Assembly: GCA_900073065.1 (NCBI GenBank)
Contig: FJOG01000001.1
Span: 452,779-516,778, forward strand
DNA length: 64,000 nucleotides
Direction of reading: 5' to 3'
From: Phialocephala subalpina
Taxonomy: Eukaryota; Ascomycota; Leotiomycetes; Helotiales; Mollisiaceae
The position numbers and the translations under genes were made by a program. Shown here one piece after another: positions 11,836 through 23,424 of this stretch. Below the pieces are notes generated by a model. It did no database searches. It had not been told where the DNA came from and saw only the letters and a program-made list of their open reading frames with translations. Position 1 is the first letter of the stretch; every line of letters begins with the position of its first letter.

Positions 11836-13755
11836 TCAAGGCCAAAGGGAGCCTCTCACTCGGCCTCCTTCTCCTTTCGGCCCATAAACCACAGACAGAC
11901 CGTCCCCCCAGCTGACGTCTCCCACTTTCACTTCTCGTTCCCTCATCATCTGGCTCTCACTTGTGGGTGTCATCCTCTTCCTCGCCTCTTCCTCGGTGTA
12001 CAATTCCAGTTCCTTAGCACTCGGAAGCATCTCTGGTTTTGCTGGAGGTAGTACAATCTCAACTTTCTTTTCCTCCTCCGCTCTCTTCTCGTTCGGACTT
12101 GAGTTTTGAAGGAAGGAGGAAGAGGATGAGGGGTCGTGGTGCTTCCCGTTCCCCCAAAACCCACTCGTTGAAGTTTCCGCATTCTCACCCCGCCGATCAA
12201 GCGGGTTTAGATCCGCAGGATCACTCGACGGTCTCCGCAAATCAATATTATCCTTCCACACCCCATCCCACCTAACAACATGCCTCCTCATCATCACATT
12301 CCAACTAAACGTACTTTCCCAAACACCTCCAAAAATGCTACTTCTCAACAACACTTCGTAGTCTACTAGGAGTTGTTGATCCCAGTTTAGAGCTATTAAT
12401 CTTATCAGCACAGCAAAACTTCATTTGTTGGGGGAGGGCTTCGGAGGCTGCGTGGAAATGGAAAGTTTTAGCCGTTAAGATAGCTCCCAGCTCCGAAGTT
12501 AAGCTTACGAAACAATAAACTTACCTCTCAACTCCTTCCACTCCTCCTCATATCCCTTTGCGCCGGGACGGACAAACGTCCCAGGCGCCAACTCCCCACC
12601 CAACAACGTGTCTTTGGTTTCGATTTCGATTTTGGTCCCATTCCCAGTCGATGTTTGTGACGCAGCCGTATCGATAAACGATTGAAGGCCAGAAGGATCG
12701 ATAGCAGAAACGAAAATCGTCCCAACTTTACTCGACTCAGCAAGGCTCAAATAATTCCCAATCTGCACCTCCCCCGGCGTCCACCCCGCCGCCTTCGCAT
12801 CCGGTCCAGTCCTAAGATGGGCACCTAGGAATTTCCCTCCTTGGATACCGCCTTTGGATGGGAAGGAGAGGTCGAGAGAGTGTTTTTGGCTCAAAGCGTA
12901 TAACACCGTAGCGGCTAGACGACGAACATCTTCTCTGAAACGGAGGATGCGGCCGAATGAGGATATGAAGAGTGGGTCATCGTAGGAGAGGGGGAATTCC
13001 ATTATTGGTGCTTTTAAGCTCACCAATATCGGTTTCGCAGCCGTAGGCGGCTTCGGATGTGTAGCATTGAGTGCGATTTTGAAATCCGAGGTCCAGTTGC
13101 TGGGGTTGGAGAGGATGGAGGAGAGGAGGAGGGGGGAGGTTGAGATAGAAGCGGGACTGATGATTGCTGGTTTGGAAGTGGAAGGCTTGTCGAAGAGATC
13201 GTTTATGTGGTTGTAGATTTGGATGCGGGGGCAGGAGGTGGTGAAGGTGGTGATGAAGTGGGGGGTGTCGAAGAGGTGGGAGAGGGGGACTGGGGTGGAT
13301 TTCTTGGGGTCGTTTGGGAGGGGTAGAAGGAGTTCGGGGAGGACGAATGCGGTGGCTGTTGATGGGTTAGAAAGAGGAGGGAAAGGAGATGGAGAGGGGA
13401 GGAAAGACGTACCGCCTGCTAGTATGGTATAGCGGACGCAATTGAGGATGATGTTCCTGATATTCGCGACTCCCCCTTGCGGCACCTCACACCTGAATAT
13501 CAACCCCGGCGTCCATGTCGTAGACTCGCATAACGCGATCAGAGTCTTGTTATCATACCGTCCATCGATCTCACTATCCAACACACTCTCGATGAAAAGG
13601 CTTTTCTTGCCATTAACAGCGATTTTGTAGAGTTCCTTGTAGTCGGTTGAGGCGATTGAGCTGGCGGAGAAGAGGTAGTAGACTGTGAGAGAGAGGGAGA
13701 GGAGGAGCAGGGTTAGTTTGGAGATGTACCAGGCTCGGGGGGAGATGGAGGGCAT
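11836..13755 (-). CDS. O-fucosyltransferase-like type II membrane protein
   Basis: Minus-strand gene with three exons: 13755-13413, 13355-12525 and 12392-11836, 576 residues. An N-terminal anchor (LTLLLLSLSLTVYYLFSA, about residues 14-31) suggests a Golgi/ER type II protein. The lumenal part has WTPGLIFRCEVPQGGVANIR near residue 80, LAGATAFVLPEL rebuilt across the first intron, GKFLGAHLRTGPDAKAAGW, and, in the last exon, LNWDQQLLVDYEVL then FGGVWESTFSWNVMMRRH. These fit the fungal branch of the GDP-fucose O-fucosyltransferase-like superfamily (PF10250 type). Donor and acceptor in fungi are unknown. The first intron (13412-13356) is 57 nt, a multiple of three with no stop, so retention would add 19 residues. 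The C-terminus (after about residue 440) is low-complexity and acidic. Confidence 0.72.
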
Positions 13756-16652
13756 GGCGACGGCAACGAGGAAAGAGAAGGAGGGAAAAAGAGAGTGGTG
13801 ATGTTGCCTACATTCTTGGAATTTGGGGAAGACGTGTTGTTAGGACGGAAAAGGAAGAAATGTCTTAGATGGGAGACTATTGATCGTGGCTAGTGATGTG
13901 GCTTAATGGAACATATCGAATGGAAAAGGAATAGAATGCTAAAGGAGATAAAGTCACAATCGCGAGAAGCAATACTCAAGATTTGTAGCGACATGATGAC
14001 CCGTAAACTTTGTTCGTGATGCAAGTATAGACCGAAGCCATGTTGGCGGGGCATATCAACGACGGGATACTGCTCCAGTCAAATATCTTCAACAACAGCT
14101 TATCGTCCCCAATATTGGCCTTCAAAACATTCTCGTCGATCTCAAAAGCATTATCAATTTGTTTCCGCAAAAGCAACGATGCATCTCAAATGCGGAGGTC
14201 TGGACCCCTACCACGTGATGCCCAGCAGAAGCAAGCTGACCATGAACTGCGGCGTACAATCGGAAAGCACAGAATTTGGCCCGACCGTTTGAAGATGCAT
14301 CGACGGGCTGATGAAGAGGCCCATCACCAGTCGTTCCATGCAGCCCGCAATTGAGGCGTCCTGTCGATCGCTTCAACTTTCTGGTATGGGAACGGGATTC
14401 GAAGATCACCAGGACCAAGAGCCGAATCCCCCGTGACATTGGGGAAGCCGGTTCATAGAGTTGCAATGCATAAAGCCCATTTGGAACCATCTTGTTCTGA
14501 TTGCTGCGATGGCAATCCTCGAGGATGTCTGTTCCTTTTACGCGTCTTGATGCCACCCTGGTAAACGCGCTCGGACGAAGGCACTGGCACGATACGAGCC
14601 GATTGACAGGATGTTCCCCTCTTCTCATGTTCACTGGCCTTGATTTCTGCATGGAACTGAATCAGGCACACCGTCGAGAATCGCTGGGAATTTGTACGGG
14701 AAAGTGCAGATGTTTGAGAGGAAATTGAAGGGGAATGGCAGCGGAATGGTTCATGCTGGGTGGTGGGTTGTGGGTGGTGGCGGTGAGGCTGTTGAAGACG
14801 AGAGGAAGAAAAGTTGGGGGAGGCGTGTGTGCCTGAGACGTGAGGCTTGTCAACCAGCTTGAAAGTGAGGCAGCAAGTCGCGTAAAACGCGAAAAGAACG
14901 CGTCACAGAGAACTCGAGTTCAGACTGAAATATCTCTCACTTCTCAATTGGCCGCCTAGCGTCTTACGAGCACATCTGTGATACCACGCTGGAGCAACCC
15001 CGTCTTTCCCATCGCTGTGGCTTCATCGTCAAGTACCGCCGTCTGCGTGTGTGCCCATTAACAGCAGCTTGGACTGTGATCAGCTTCCCCGTTTGTCTCA
15101 GTCGACGTCCACAGTCCCACCACAGCAGTTCGTCCCCTCAACATCGGCCACACGTCTTGCAGTATCACCACCATCCCAACTCCGCCTGGTACTTGCACCC
15201 AACTTGCCCTGCCCGTGCTCCTCTCTGCTCCTCTCCTGCACTGCAACCACAGGCTCCACCTGCCAACTTACTCTCCGGAAGACAGGCCGAGCACGGCATT
15301 GCGTAAGGTTTATTCCTTCACACGGTCTGGTTGGCGAAGAAGGGTGTTTCTGGTGCTCTCGCAGATCTGCACCACGATCGATAGAGTCAAGCGTCTGCAA
15401 TTCTCCTTCCACCGGTCCTTGCCAGCCTGTGCCAGCCCAGTCAAAGCCAGTCCTCTCTCTAGCCAGAATCAGCGACGCGTCCAAGCCCAAGCAGCCCCCA
15501 AGTCCCAACGCGCTTGTGGCCTACAACCACTCCCACCACCGATCACAAATACCATCCCTAAAGCAGGCCGAAGCCCGCTTTCACATTGCATTGCACCGCA
15601 TTCGACCCTCTCTCCCACCGCCGCTGCACTCAAAACCAGGCCTATCACATCTGCACCTACACGAGAATAGAAGAACGAGCAGCAGAAGAGCAGATATCCA
15701 GCGAGTAGGAACAACGCTCGCCACAAAAAGGCCAAAAGGGTTCGCGTCGCGGGTTCCAGGGTTGTTATCATTCGCTGCAATCTGCTCGCCTGTCGAGATC
15801 TTCACCCAGTCCGAAGGTCCTCCCACTCTCTCGCATCGACCTCCGACTCCCCACGCCCACGTTCCTGCCAACCAACTCAAACTCCATCCCTCACCCTCGC
15901 TCGCTCGTGGTACAAACCACTCTACGTTCTTTATACTTTCTCCTCCGTCGACATTCCTCTCTTCTCCTCCTTTCCTTTACACCGAAGATCGACTTGTGCG
16001 CACGCCCATTGCGCGATTCTTCCGGGTCGGAGTTTTCAAGGCGGCAACTAGTCGAGCCAACTCCCGCGACAGAAAAACGAAAGTCGAACTTCGATTGAGA
16101 TCACGGCGCGATTGATTTCCCTGGCACTCGACTTTTCCTCGCCTCATACCGGTGCGCAGAGCTGGACTGTCCTTACACTTCAATTGAGCAGCATACCGAC
16201 CGTACATTCTTGCACATAATATTCCTCCGTCGAGACCGCTGTCGCAATCGAGAAACCCATCAAGAACGACTCGAAACCGAATACCTCATTACACGAGCAT
16301 ACTCCCGCCGGCAGATCTCCATGCAGAAACCTTGAGACGACGGACAGCAGATAATCCGAATTGCTTCCGATACAATTAACAAGAGTCGCAAGGCTTCAAT
16401 TCATCCTCGCTAGCTCGATCTCTGGATCTCTCGGCCTCTTCAACCGACCGCGACTCGACGAATCTTCTCACGAACCCTCACGAACTACGACCACGACCTT
16501 TCCTTCTCAATTCAATTCTACCGAGCCTCTTGTACCATACTTTCTGTAATCACCCTTCACACCAAGCGTTTGCTATCGGTGCTGTACACCTCCTTGCTTC
16601 CGGCCCTACACCTACGCAATCACATTCCAGTCGCGACTCCACAACAAACACG
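13756..16652. other. Long gene-free stretch, including CT-rich leader of the next gene
   Basis: Left part: promoter of the leftward membrane protein. From about 14,900 to 16,650 the + strand is strongly pyrimidine-rich with many short upstream ATGs, as seen in long 5' leaders of fungal regulatory genes. I read it as promoter plus leader of the gene at 16,653. Long open frames here (e.g. 15,051-16,115) have leader-like composition (Ser/Pro/Arg/His) and no family resemblance. Confidence 0.5.
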
Positions 16653-18659
16653 ATGTATTGCCCAACGAACGGGGCTCATACGCTCCCACGCGGTTTCCGA
16701 TTCCATCATGAAGAAGGCCCAAAGACCCCAGAACCTCTCTCTGTGGACGAACCTCGACAGCCTTCTCCTCCGCGCCCGCGATTAAAAGTGCGACGACGAA
16801 ATGCTTCGACACTTCAGGCACCAACACAACAATTCCTCGCCTCTGTCGCTGCTGAAGACATCCCAATTCCTACAATCGAGATACCACGCATGCCATTGGA
16901 AGATTCAGTAATGGTAGATCGAGAAGAGACATCTGCAGATTCGGGCCTTCTTGCTCCTCAGCCATACACTCATCGATTCACTTCGCCTCCAAAGACCCCT
17001 CTACTTATGCAGTCGTTCGAGGAAGCTGCTTCTCGCCGCCCAGATTGGTCGATGATGACGCCAGAACCACCTCAGGATTATTTTACACGACCTGTGTCAT
17101 CGATGTCGAACGCGTCCGACACCTCGGATGATTCACTCTATAGTGGAAGTCGAGCTTCCCGTCCATCAGACGATGGCAGTTGTACGAGTCCGGAATCGGA
17201 GGCTGGAGACCCATTTCAGTTCCCCATTATAAAGGGCAAAGGAAAGGCCATATCATATGAATCCGTTGAACAAGACATGCCTTTGAATGGACAACTTCGA
17301 AGCAAGCATAGAAAGGATGCCGCATGGACACACGCTCAAAGCGCTCACTTGTGGTCGACATACAATGTCTACCTTCAAGATCCTACTGTCACGCCATTCC
17401 GGATTGGTGCCAGTACTGTGCCTCCCGAAGGTGTCTGCCATCGAGTTGCCAGAGAAGCCAGAAGAAGCTGGAAGGGACCAAAGACAGCACTTCCAACACG
17501 TCCTTCCAGAGTCAGTTCAAACTCATCACGTGAATCAGAGAAGAGTGGCAGTGTAACTCCAAAGGGAGATCTTCCCAAGGTCTACTGCCAATGGCCCCAT
17601 TCCAGCTCTGCAACACGCACCAAGCTGAGAGCTATGTGCAAGGCCAATAACAGTGCCGTCTCGAGACATCAACACCTTCAAACTCGCAGCCCTACTCCTT
17701 TCACAAACCAGAACCGACTTCGAACTCCAGAACCTACTCGAATGGGTGTCAATACGTTCAGCACGAAGGATATTGCCTTGTCTCTGACGACCAGCACTGC
17801 AGAGAGCATGCAACCCGATGGACCACTGGCAAAGTTGGCGACAGATTCTTTGGAGACACCTACGCCCGCAACCTTTCCTCCGTTGGAAGAGTATCAGCCT
17901 TTGAGCATTCCGAAATCACGCAGTATGGGCAGTGGCATTACCGAATTTGGAGGTCGACGACTAGGTTCTCCATTCGTTGCTCGTACATATGGACCGAGCT
18001 CCTCGAAGAACCTTCATCCATATGACAATCGACCATCTCCCCCTCGATCTCAATCCGATGTCCTTGGACCAAGCCTCCGCTCGCCCGTCCGATTTGACAA
18101 GCCCCGTTCTCTGAACAGTACCCAGAAGCGACGGGCCCAGCATGATCTTGAGGAGGAATTGAGCCCTAGTGGTGCGATTGTCCGACCTAGCATCCTGAAC
18201 GAGCAGTTATTTGGCACTCCATTCACCCAACGACGAGTTCGAAGCCGTGGCTTCAGTCTTGGCGATGAGGCTTTACTACATCGTTCTCCTGGAATTTTCC
18301 AATCTTCTACATCTCCAGACCTCCGTGCGCCACCGAAGATGGAGATCATCACCCCAGAACCAAACTCTTCCGCAGCTCCTCGACTGCTTCCGCCTGCCAA
18401 CATTTCCCCTCGTCTTGGCTCACCTTTCTCAGAGTCTGGTAACAATACCTTTCCACGTCGACTTCCTTCAGACGGCACCTCTACGATTCGTCGATCTGCT
18501 TTCGCTACCATGCATCAAACCCATCAAACACGTCGATCTATCGAGTCCTTCGACTTCGGCGAGGGTCCCAGCCTCCAAAGTCGTCTCGAGCAACTCGACA
18601 TGAAGCTCAAGCAGATCCGCGAGCGAGAGGCTACCTCAAAGCGACAATCTTCCGAATAA
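16653..18659 (+). CDS. Conserved fungal protein, mostly disordered (hypothetical)
   Basis: Intronless, 668 residues. I take the first ATG, 16653; the frame stays open upstream but has no ATG. Composition is Ser/Pro/Arg-rich with many SP and TP sites and acidic patches, so mostly disordered and a likely kinase substrate. One block stands out as globular: AWTHAQSAHLWSTYNVYLQD followed by PTVTPF, PPEGVCHRVAREARRSW and, further on, VYCQWPHSSSATRTKLR. I believe these blocks recur in other ascomycete proteins, but I know no function. The C-terminus (LQSRLEQLDMKLKQIREREA) is a short coiled coil. A very long CT-rich leader suggests regulation at translation. Nuclear or cytoskeletal roles would be guesses. 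Confidence 0.75.
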   Translation: MYCPTNGAHTLPRGFRFHHEEGPKTPEPLSVDEPRQPSPPRPRLKVRRRNASTLQAPTQQFLASVAAEDIPIPTIEIPRMPLEDSVMVDREETSADSGLLAPQPYTHRFTSPPKTPLLMQSFEEAASRRPDWSMMTPEPPQDYFTRPVSSMSNASDTSDDSLYSGSRASRPSDDGSCTSPESEAGDPFQFPIIKGKGKAISYESVEQDMPLNGQLRSKHRKDAAWTHAQSAHLWSTYNVYLQDPTVTPFRIGASTVPPEGVCHRVAREARRSWKGPKTALPTRPSRVSSNSSRESEKSGSVTPKGDLPKVYCQWPHSSSATRTKLRAMCKANNSAVSRHQHLQTRSPTPFTNQNRLRTPEPTRMGVNTFSTKDIALSLTTSTAESMQPDGPLAKLATDSLETPTPATFPPLEEYQPLSIPKSRSMGSGITEFGGRRLGSPFVARTYGPSSSKNLHPYDNRPSPPRSQSDVLGPSLRSPVRFDKPRSLNSTQKRRAQHDLEEELSPSGAIVRPSILNEQLFGTPFTQRRVRSRGFSLGDEALLHRSPGIFQSSTSPDLRAPPKMEIITPEPNSSAAPRLLPPANISPRLGSPFSESGNNTFPRRLPSDGTSTIRRSAFATMHQTHQTRRSIESFDFGEGPSLQSRLEQLDMKLKQIREREATSKRQSSE

Positions 18660-20733
18660 ACCAAAATATTTCACAGCCCAAGCTGTATCCAAAAAGCATC
18701 TGACGGAGTCTTGCAAAAATCTTGTCTAAAAATCTCTCTCCTTGAATATCTTCCATTCTCGCACGGCATTCGCATTGCAGGGGTCTTTTTAATTTCGATT
18801 CTTCCTCCTTCGGTTTTTTCCTTTACGATGATACGACGACATTACAAACAACGAAACGAACGGTCAGGGACGAACAGAACTGGCTGCTGGCGTTGCAGTG
18901 GAGTTTGTTTTCTTCATTCTAATTCTTCATTTCTATTGCTAGCTGCGTTTAAACACTGCTTGCATAGGTTACTCGTTCTTGAACTTCTTCTGCATGCACA
19001 CCGGTCTTTAAAGACAGTGTGCCTTATTTCCTTTTCATTTGCGGTTTTAGTTCGACATGATGAGATGAGAAGTTGCATGCAATGAGAACGAACTCTTTCT
19101 TGGCCGGTGCACTGCACTTGATGATTGTAACGAATGAGACGACACGGCTGGAACTTATGATGATATGATGATCTGGTCTGGGATGGGATAGGGGATGGAT
19201 GGGGTACATAAAGTTTGTGCGCAGGATGTGCATAAGTCGGGGAGCTTGGGGAGAGAGTGTGTAGATAGGTGATGAGAATGGTGGAGGGAATGACACCCTT
19301 ATAGAAATGACATGATGACCTCGACACTCACTGCTTCATTCCTCCATCTTAGCGTGCTGTGCCTTTCTTCTCTGCTCCATCTGGTGCCAAAATCAATTTC
19401 CCTTCTGCGACTAGGTCGCTCTTTTCAACATCCTTTTCTGTTCATACTCCTCAAGGTCTACGGATCTTGATTGTCAATTCGAAGCATCTAGGCTCAAGAC
19501 GAGATATCCGTGAGCTGCAGCCTTCAATCTCCTTGACTTGCATAATCTTCTTCCATCAAGTGCCTCCGGCGTGTTCCAATCTCCTTATCGAGGCGGGACA
19601 TTCACCCCTCCACAATCTCGATTCTTGTTCCGAACTTTTGAATACTCCGCACTGGAAATCAACCCGAGATATCAAACGTCGAGATGCAGTTAGCACTCTC
19701 ATCTCCAAATTCCTCATATGACAGACAAACAGTGTGGTCGAGAAGATGGTCAGTGTCCGCGAGAAGCTCAGAGCAAGAATCTCACGAATGATGAGTTGGT
19801 TGCTGTAGTACAGTAGTCGAGGAACTCAATGGTTGTTGAGATGGGATTGAACATCTTGTTGTTCCGATTGAGGGATTCGAGATCGGGTGAGAATAGGGAG
19901 TCTGAGATGAACATATAAACAAAGGCAGATTGTGGCTCAAGATCGAAGAGAGATCAGATAACCTCGAACCGTGATTGACCGGCCTAGCTCTATTCTCGAG
20001 CAGAAATGAGGACGGACTTTGGACGCCCGCGATCGGATTATGCTGGATGACATATATGTTAAAAATGTTGGCGCGGCGATTCAGGAGCCTTGGCGATAGT
20101 AAGCTTCGAAGTGAAGTGCAAGTTTTGAATCTCCCAGCAGAGACTTAGATGTGGAGTTTTAAAACTCCATATCAAGGATAAACATAGAGCTACTCACTCT
20201 CATCATCCCAGCAATGCTAGGGAAAGGAAAGAATTAAAACCCCACTTCCTAGGAGCCCTCGAGCTTAATACAATTCAAAATCCTTAATCATCAAAAGAAA
20301 CAACATCATGGAAAAGGAGAATTAGGACGAATTTTCGCGATATCAAAAGGCATGGGAACATTCTTCCCAGAGCCCTCCAAGATTTGGGGCTTATCGTGGA
20401 TATTAAGATTGCGATTGGGAAGTTACTATTGTCATCTGCGGGACATGGAGATTGAATTCGGAGTCTATCGTAAGGGTGGCTGAGGTTGAGTCGAATTGGA
20501 AAAGTATATTGTACTGCTGGTGGCCAAACTCCAGGGGTTCATTCGGCAAAAGGGGGTGGGAGGTGTGAGGGAGGGCCGGAGGAACTTGCGGAGGAACTTG
20601 GAGCTGGGAGGGCAGATGGTGTGGTGGGTGAGGTTTGATGCTCCTAGGTTAATATTCGTTTGTATTGGAATCACTGGAAGTTGCGGTGAAGTTCGTTCCT
20701 CATACTTCGTTTTCTTGCATCTCGGGAAATATA
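18660..20733. other. Intergenic before the transposon stack
   Basis: 3' region of the preceding gene and about 1.5 kb without a supported gene. Composition becomes more AT-rich toward 20.3 kb. An 18-bp perfect palindrome, TGGAGTTTTAAAACTCCA, lies at 20152-20169. Confidence 0.45.
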
Positions 20734-20780
20734 AGAGTTGGGGCTATAGCTCGTGGATCCCTTTGAGCGAGAATATCAAA
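20734..20780 (+). repeat. Left terminal inverted repeat of the outer element
   Basis: A 47-bp arm beginning AGAGTTGGGG and ending GAATATCAAAA, mirrored at 28014-28060 with a handful of transition differences. Confidence 0.75.
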
Positions 20781-21131
20781 ATTTTATAATTTTATAATTT
20801 TATGAACCTTTTATGAAAATTCTTCAATTTAAGTTTTTGTATAAAAAAGTAAAGAGTAATACTTATAATTTAATTATATTTTAAAATTCGTAATTTAAAA
20901 TCAAAATTTAAATAGGTTTATATAAGAATATAAAAATTATATTTTATATTATAATTATTTTAATTAAATATTAATATTTTTAAGTAAATATTTAATACAA
21001 AATTAATTTTGGTATTAAAATATAAATTTCTTATATTTCTTTAAAACTTTTATATTAATACAAAAAATAAATATTTTTATTGGTATTACTAGGAATATTT
21101 AATTACATGTGAATAAACTAGAAACGAAATA

Positions 21132-21341
21132 TGTGGGTATAAGAGTAAGCACGCGATCACGTGCGACGCTAGGCTGCACTAGGACTAGCGTGGGAACGCG
21201 TAAAGTTAAAGGATATAACTTTCTAACTTTGCGCTTTTACTTTTGATTATTTACAACTCAACGGAATATAATAGTATAGTCTTATTATATTACGTTTCTA
21301 ATCTACTTATATATAATTAAATATCCTTGGTAATATTAATA
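21132..21341 (+). repeat. Left LTR of the Copia element
   Basis: 210 bp. It shares with the right LTR the blocks ATCACGTGCGACGCTAGGCTG and ACTAGCGTGGGAACGCG (each a little over or under 20 bases, differing by transitions elsewhere). Ends in ATATTAATA, the mutated form of the right LTR end ATACCAACA. Confidence 0.85.
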
Positions 21342-23424
21342 CTAATTAGTGGTTATTTAATTAACTACGAAGTAATTAAGTTTATACTAAAAAAAGCTAA
21401 TTGCGATGCAAAAAAAGTAGTTACGCGCTTAAAATAATTAATACGATTTTGGAGGCTTCTTGAAAGAATGCGCTAAAAACGTTGCGATTATTAAAGGACT
21501 TGAAAAAGAAGCGCGAGAAGAGTTTTAACTTTGTGCTATTTAATTAAGTTTGCGTTTATTACGCAAAACAACGAACGTTTACGAAGACTTGGGATAGGCA
21601 ACTTAGAGCGCTACTTAAGATCAACGTTAAGAACAACACTATTCTATAGCCCCGAAGCGGCGATTTTTTAGTTGAGTTTTTGTTTTTATCAATTAAGAAA
21701 GCGCAAACTTTTACTCGAATAGCGATAACTTATATTTACGATTATATCTCTGATAAGATTTCGAGTACGATTTTCGATAGCTTACTCTCGATAAACGACT
21801 TTCGATAGTCCTTTCGATAAGGTATTTACGATTAGACACTTTGCGCTTACGATAAAATACTTTGCGTAACTCTCGTTACTTGATATTAAATGCAATAATA
21901 TTTAATCGAATTACAATTAAACTTTTTCTTAATTAATACTAAATTATATTTCAAGATAGCGGACGTATCGAAGAAAGATTTTCTTTACGATGAGGATAAA
22001 TAGGGAAAGTGATTTAACTCTACGAATAAAGACGATTAGAACGAGGAAATTATCAACGGATTTATTATGCGTTGTTTTAATATTTATAAGAGAGAAGGAT
22101 ATATAGACTACAATTTATGGGAAGCTTTTAAGGAAGATTTCATAGGATGGATAATAGAGATCTTTCGTTTGGTTGACTTTGATTTTATTTGTCGTTTGCG
22201 CAATTTCTTGCGTATATATAAATACTAAGTACCAAGAGATAAGGCGTTGATTATTGAGAACTTTATTCGAGTTATTAACTCAAAGGAATTCCATAAGTAG
22301 ATTACGCAAGAGATCAATAATTAATTAAGAAATCGCGGTAGTTTTTACTTATAACAAAATCAATCGTTGCCTTTAATTGCTTTAAATTAACTATTTGTAT
22401 TATAGTAGGCACTTTAATAACAATTAAAACAATAAGTAATTACTAAATAAAACGCGATAAATTTAATTATTAAAGATTTAATTATACTTACTACTATCGA
22501 AATATTAACGGGTACGAATATTTAACCTCAAAAGAAATAGTAATAGGATCAAGTATAGTCCTAGCAAAGTAGAATAAATAATGTCCCATTAACCGGTAAC
22601 CTCCTATATAAAGACTTTTACTCGGATTAATAATCGGGCTAATTAAGCTCGATAACTAAGTTAATTATAGACTTAATGAAAGTTTACCCCGAGGATAAGA
22701 GATATAATAGAGAATTATACGATTTTCTTGATAATAAATTACAAGTCTTTTATGATTACTATAATAAAGTCAAACTATTAGAGGACTAATTTAATAAGGC
22801 GTTTTCTATTATATTAAAAAGCCACGCGAGTATTTATTACTATAATTATATTATAAGAAGAAATCTTAGCTTCGAACTAATGATAAATATAATTCGAAAA
22901 TACTTCGAGATTAAAAAGAATCGATAATTATATATATCGATATAAAAAGAAATTATATTGCTACGAATCGTTGAGAGTAACCCGTTAAAGACTAAATTGG
23001 AGTGTCTTTAAATACTCTTTGATAAACTTTAAAAGATTTAAATAAACTTGTCCGGCGAGTATTAGAAGGAGTATAACTTTCGAGATTAAATTATTAGTGT
23101 TTACCGCGAAGTTAAGGAGTGCAACTTAGCACTTTATAAGCCTATTACTACGTTCGAAGGTGTTTGCGCCGAGCTATAATCGGTAGTCGGCACTGCGATA
23201 TGCTTACGAGAAATATAATAATATAACTTGGATAATACTAGTAAATACTAAGAGAGTAGTAACGACGACGACCCGGAGTAACTATAGATTGACCGAATAT
23301 ATGGACGAAGTAATAGAGACAAAGGAGGATAAGGCAGAGAAGGATAACGAGGTAGAGGAGGCTCTCGCAATGGATATCAAAAAAGACGTGGATATTAAAA
23401 AAGTTCGGCTTCATATTAAAAAAA

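Noticed and set aside
12039..12275. Short + strand frame inside the O-fucosyltransferase-like gene
   Set aside because: Antisense shadow of the low-complexity C-terminus.
14122..14652. A 176-residue open frame on the minus strand
   Set aside because: No domain, no hydrophobic core pattern, no splicing partners, overlapping open frame on the other strand.
15051..16115. A 354-residue open frame on the + strand
   Set aside because: Ser/Pro/Arg/His composition typical of a CT-rich leader, no motifs, overlapping frames equally open; I read it as the 5' leader of the gene at 16,653.
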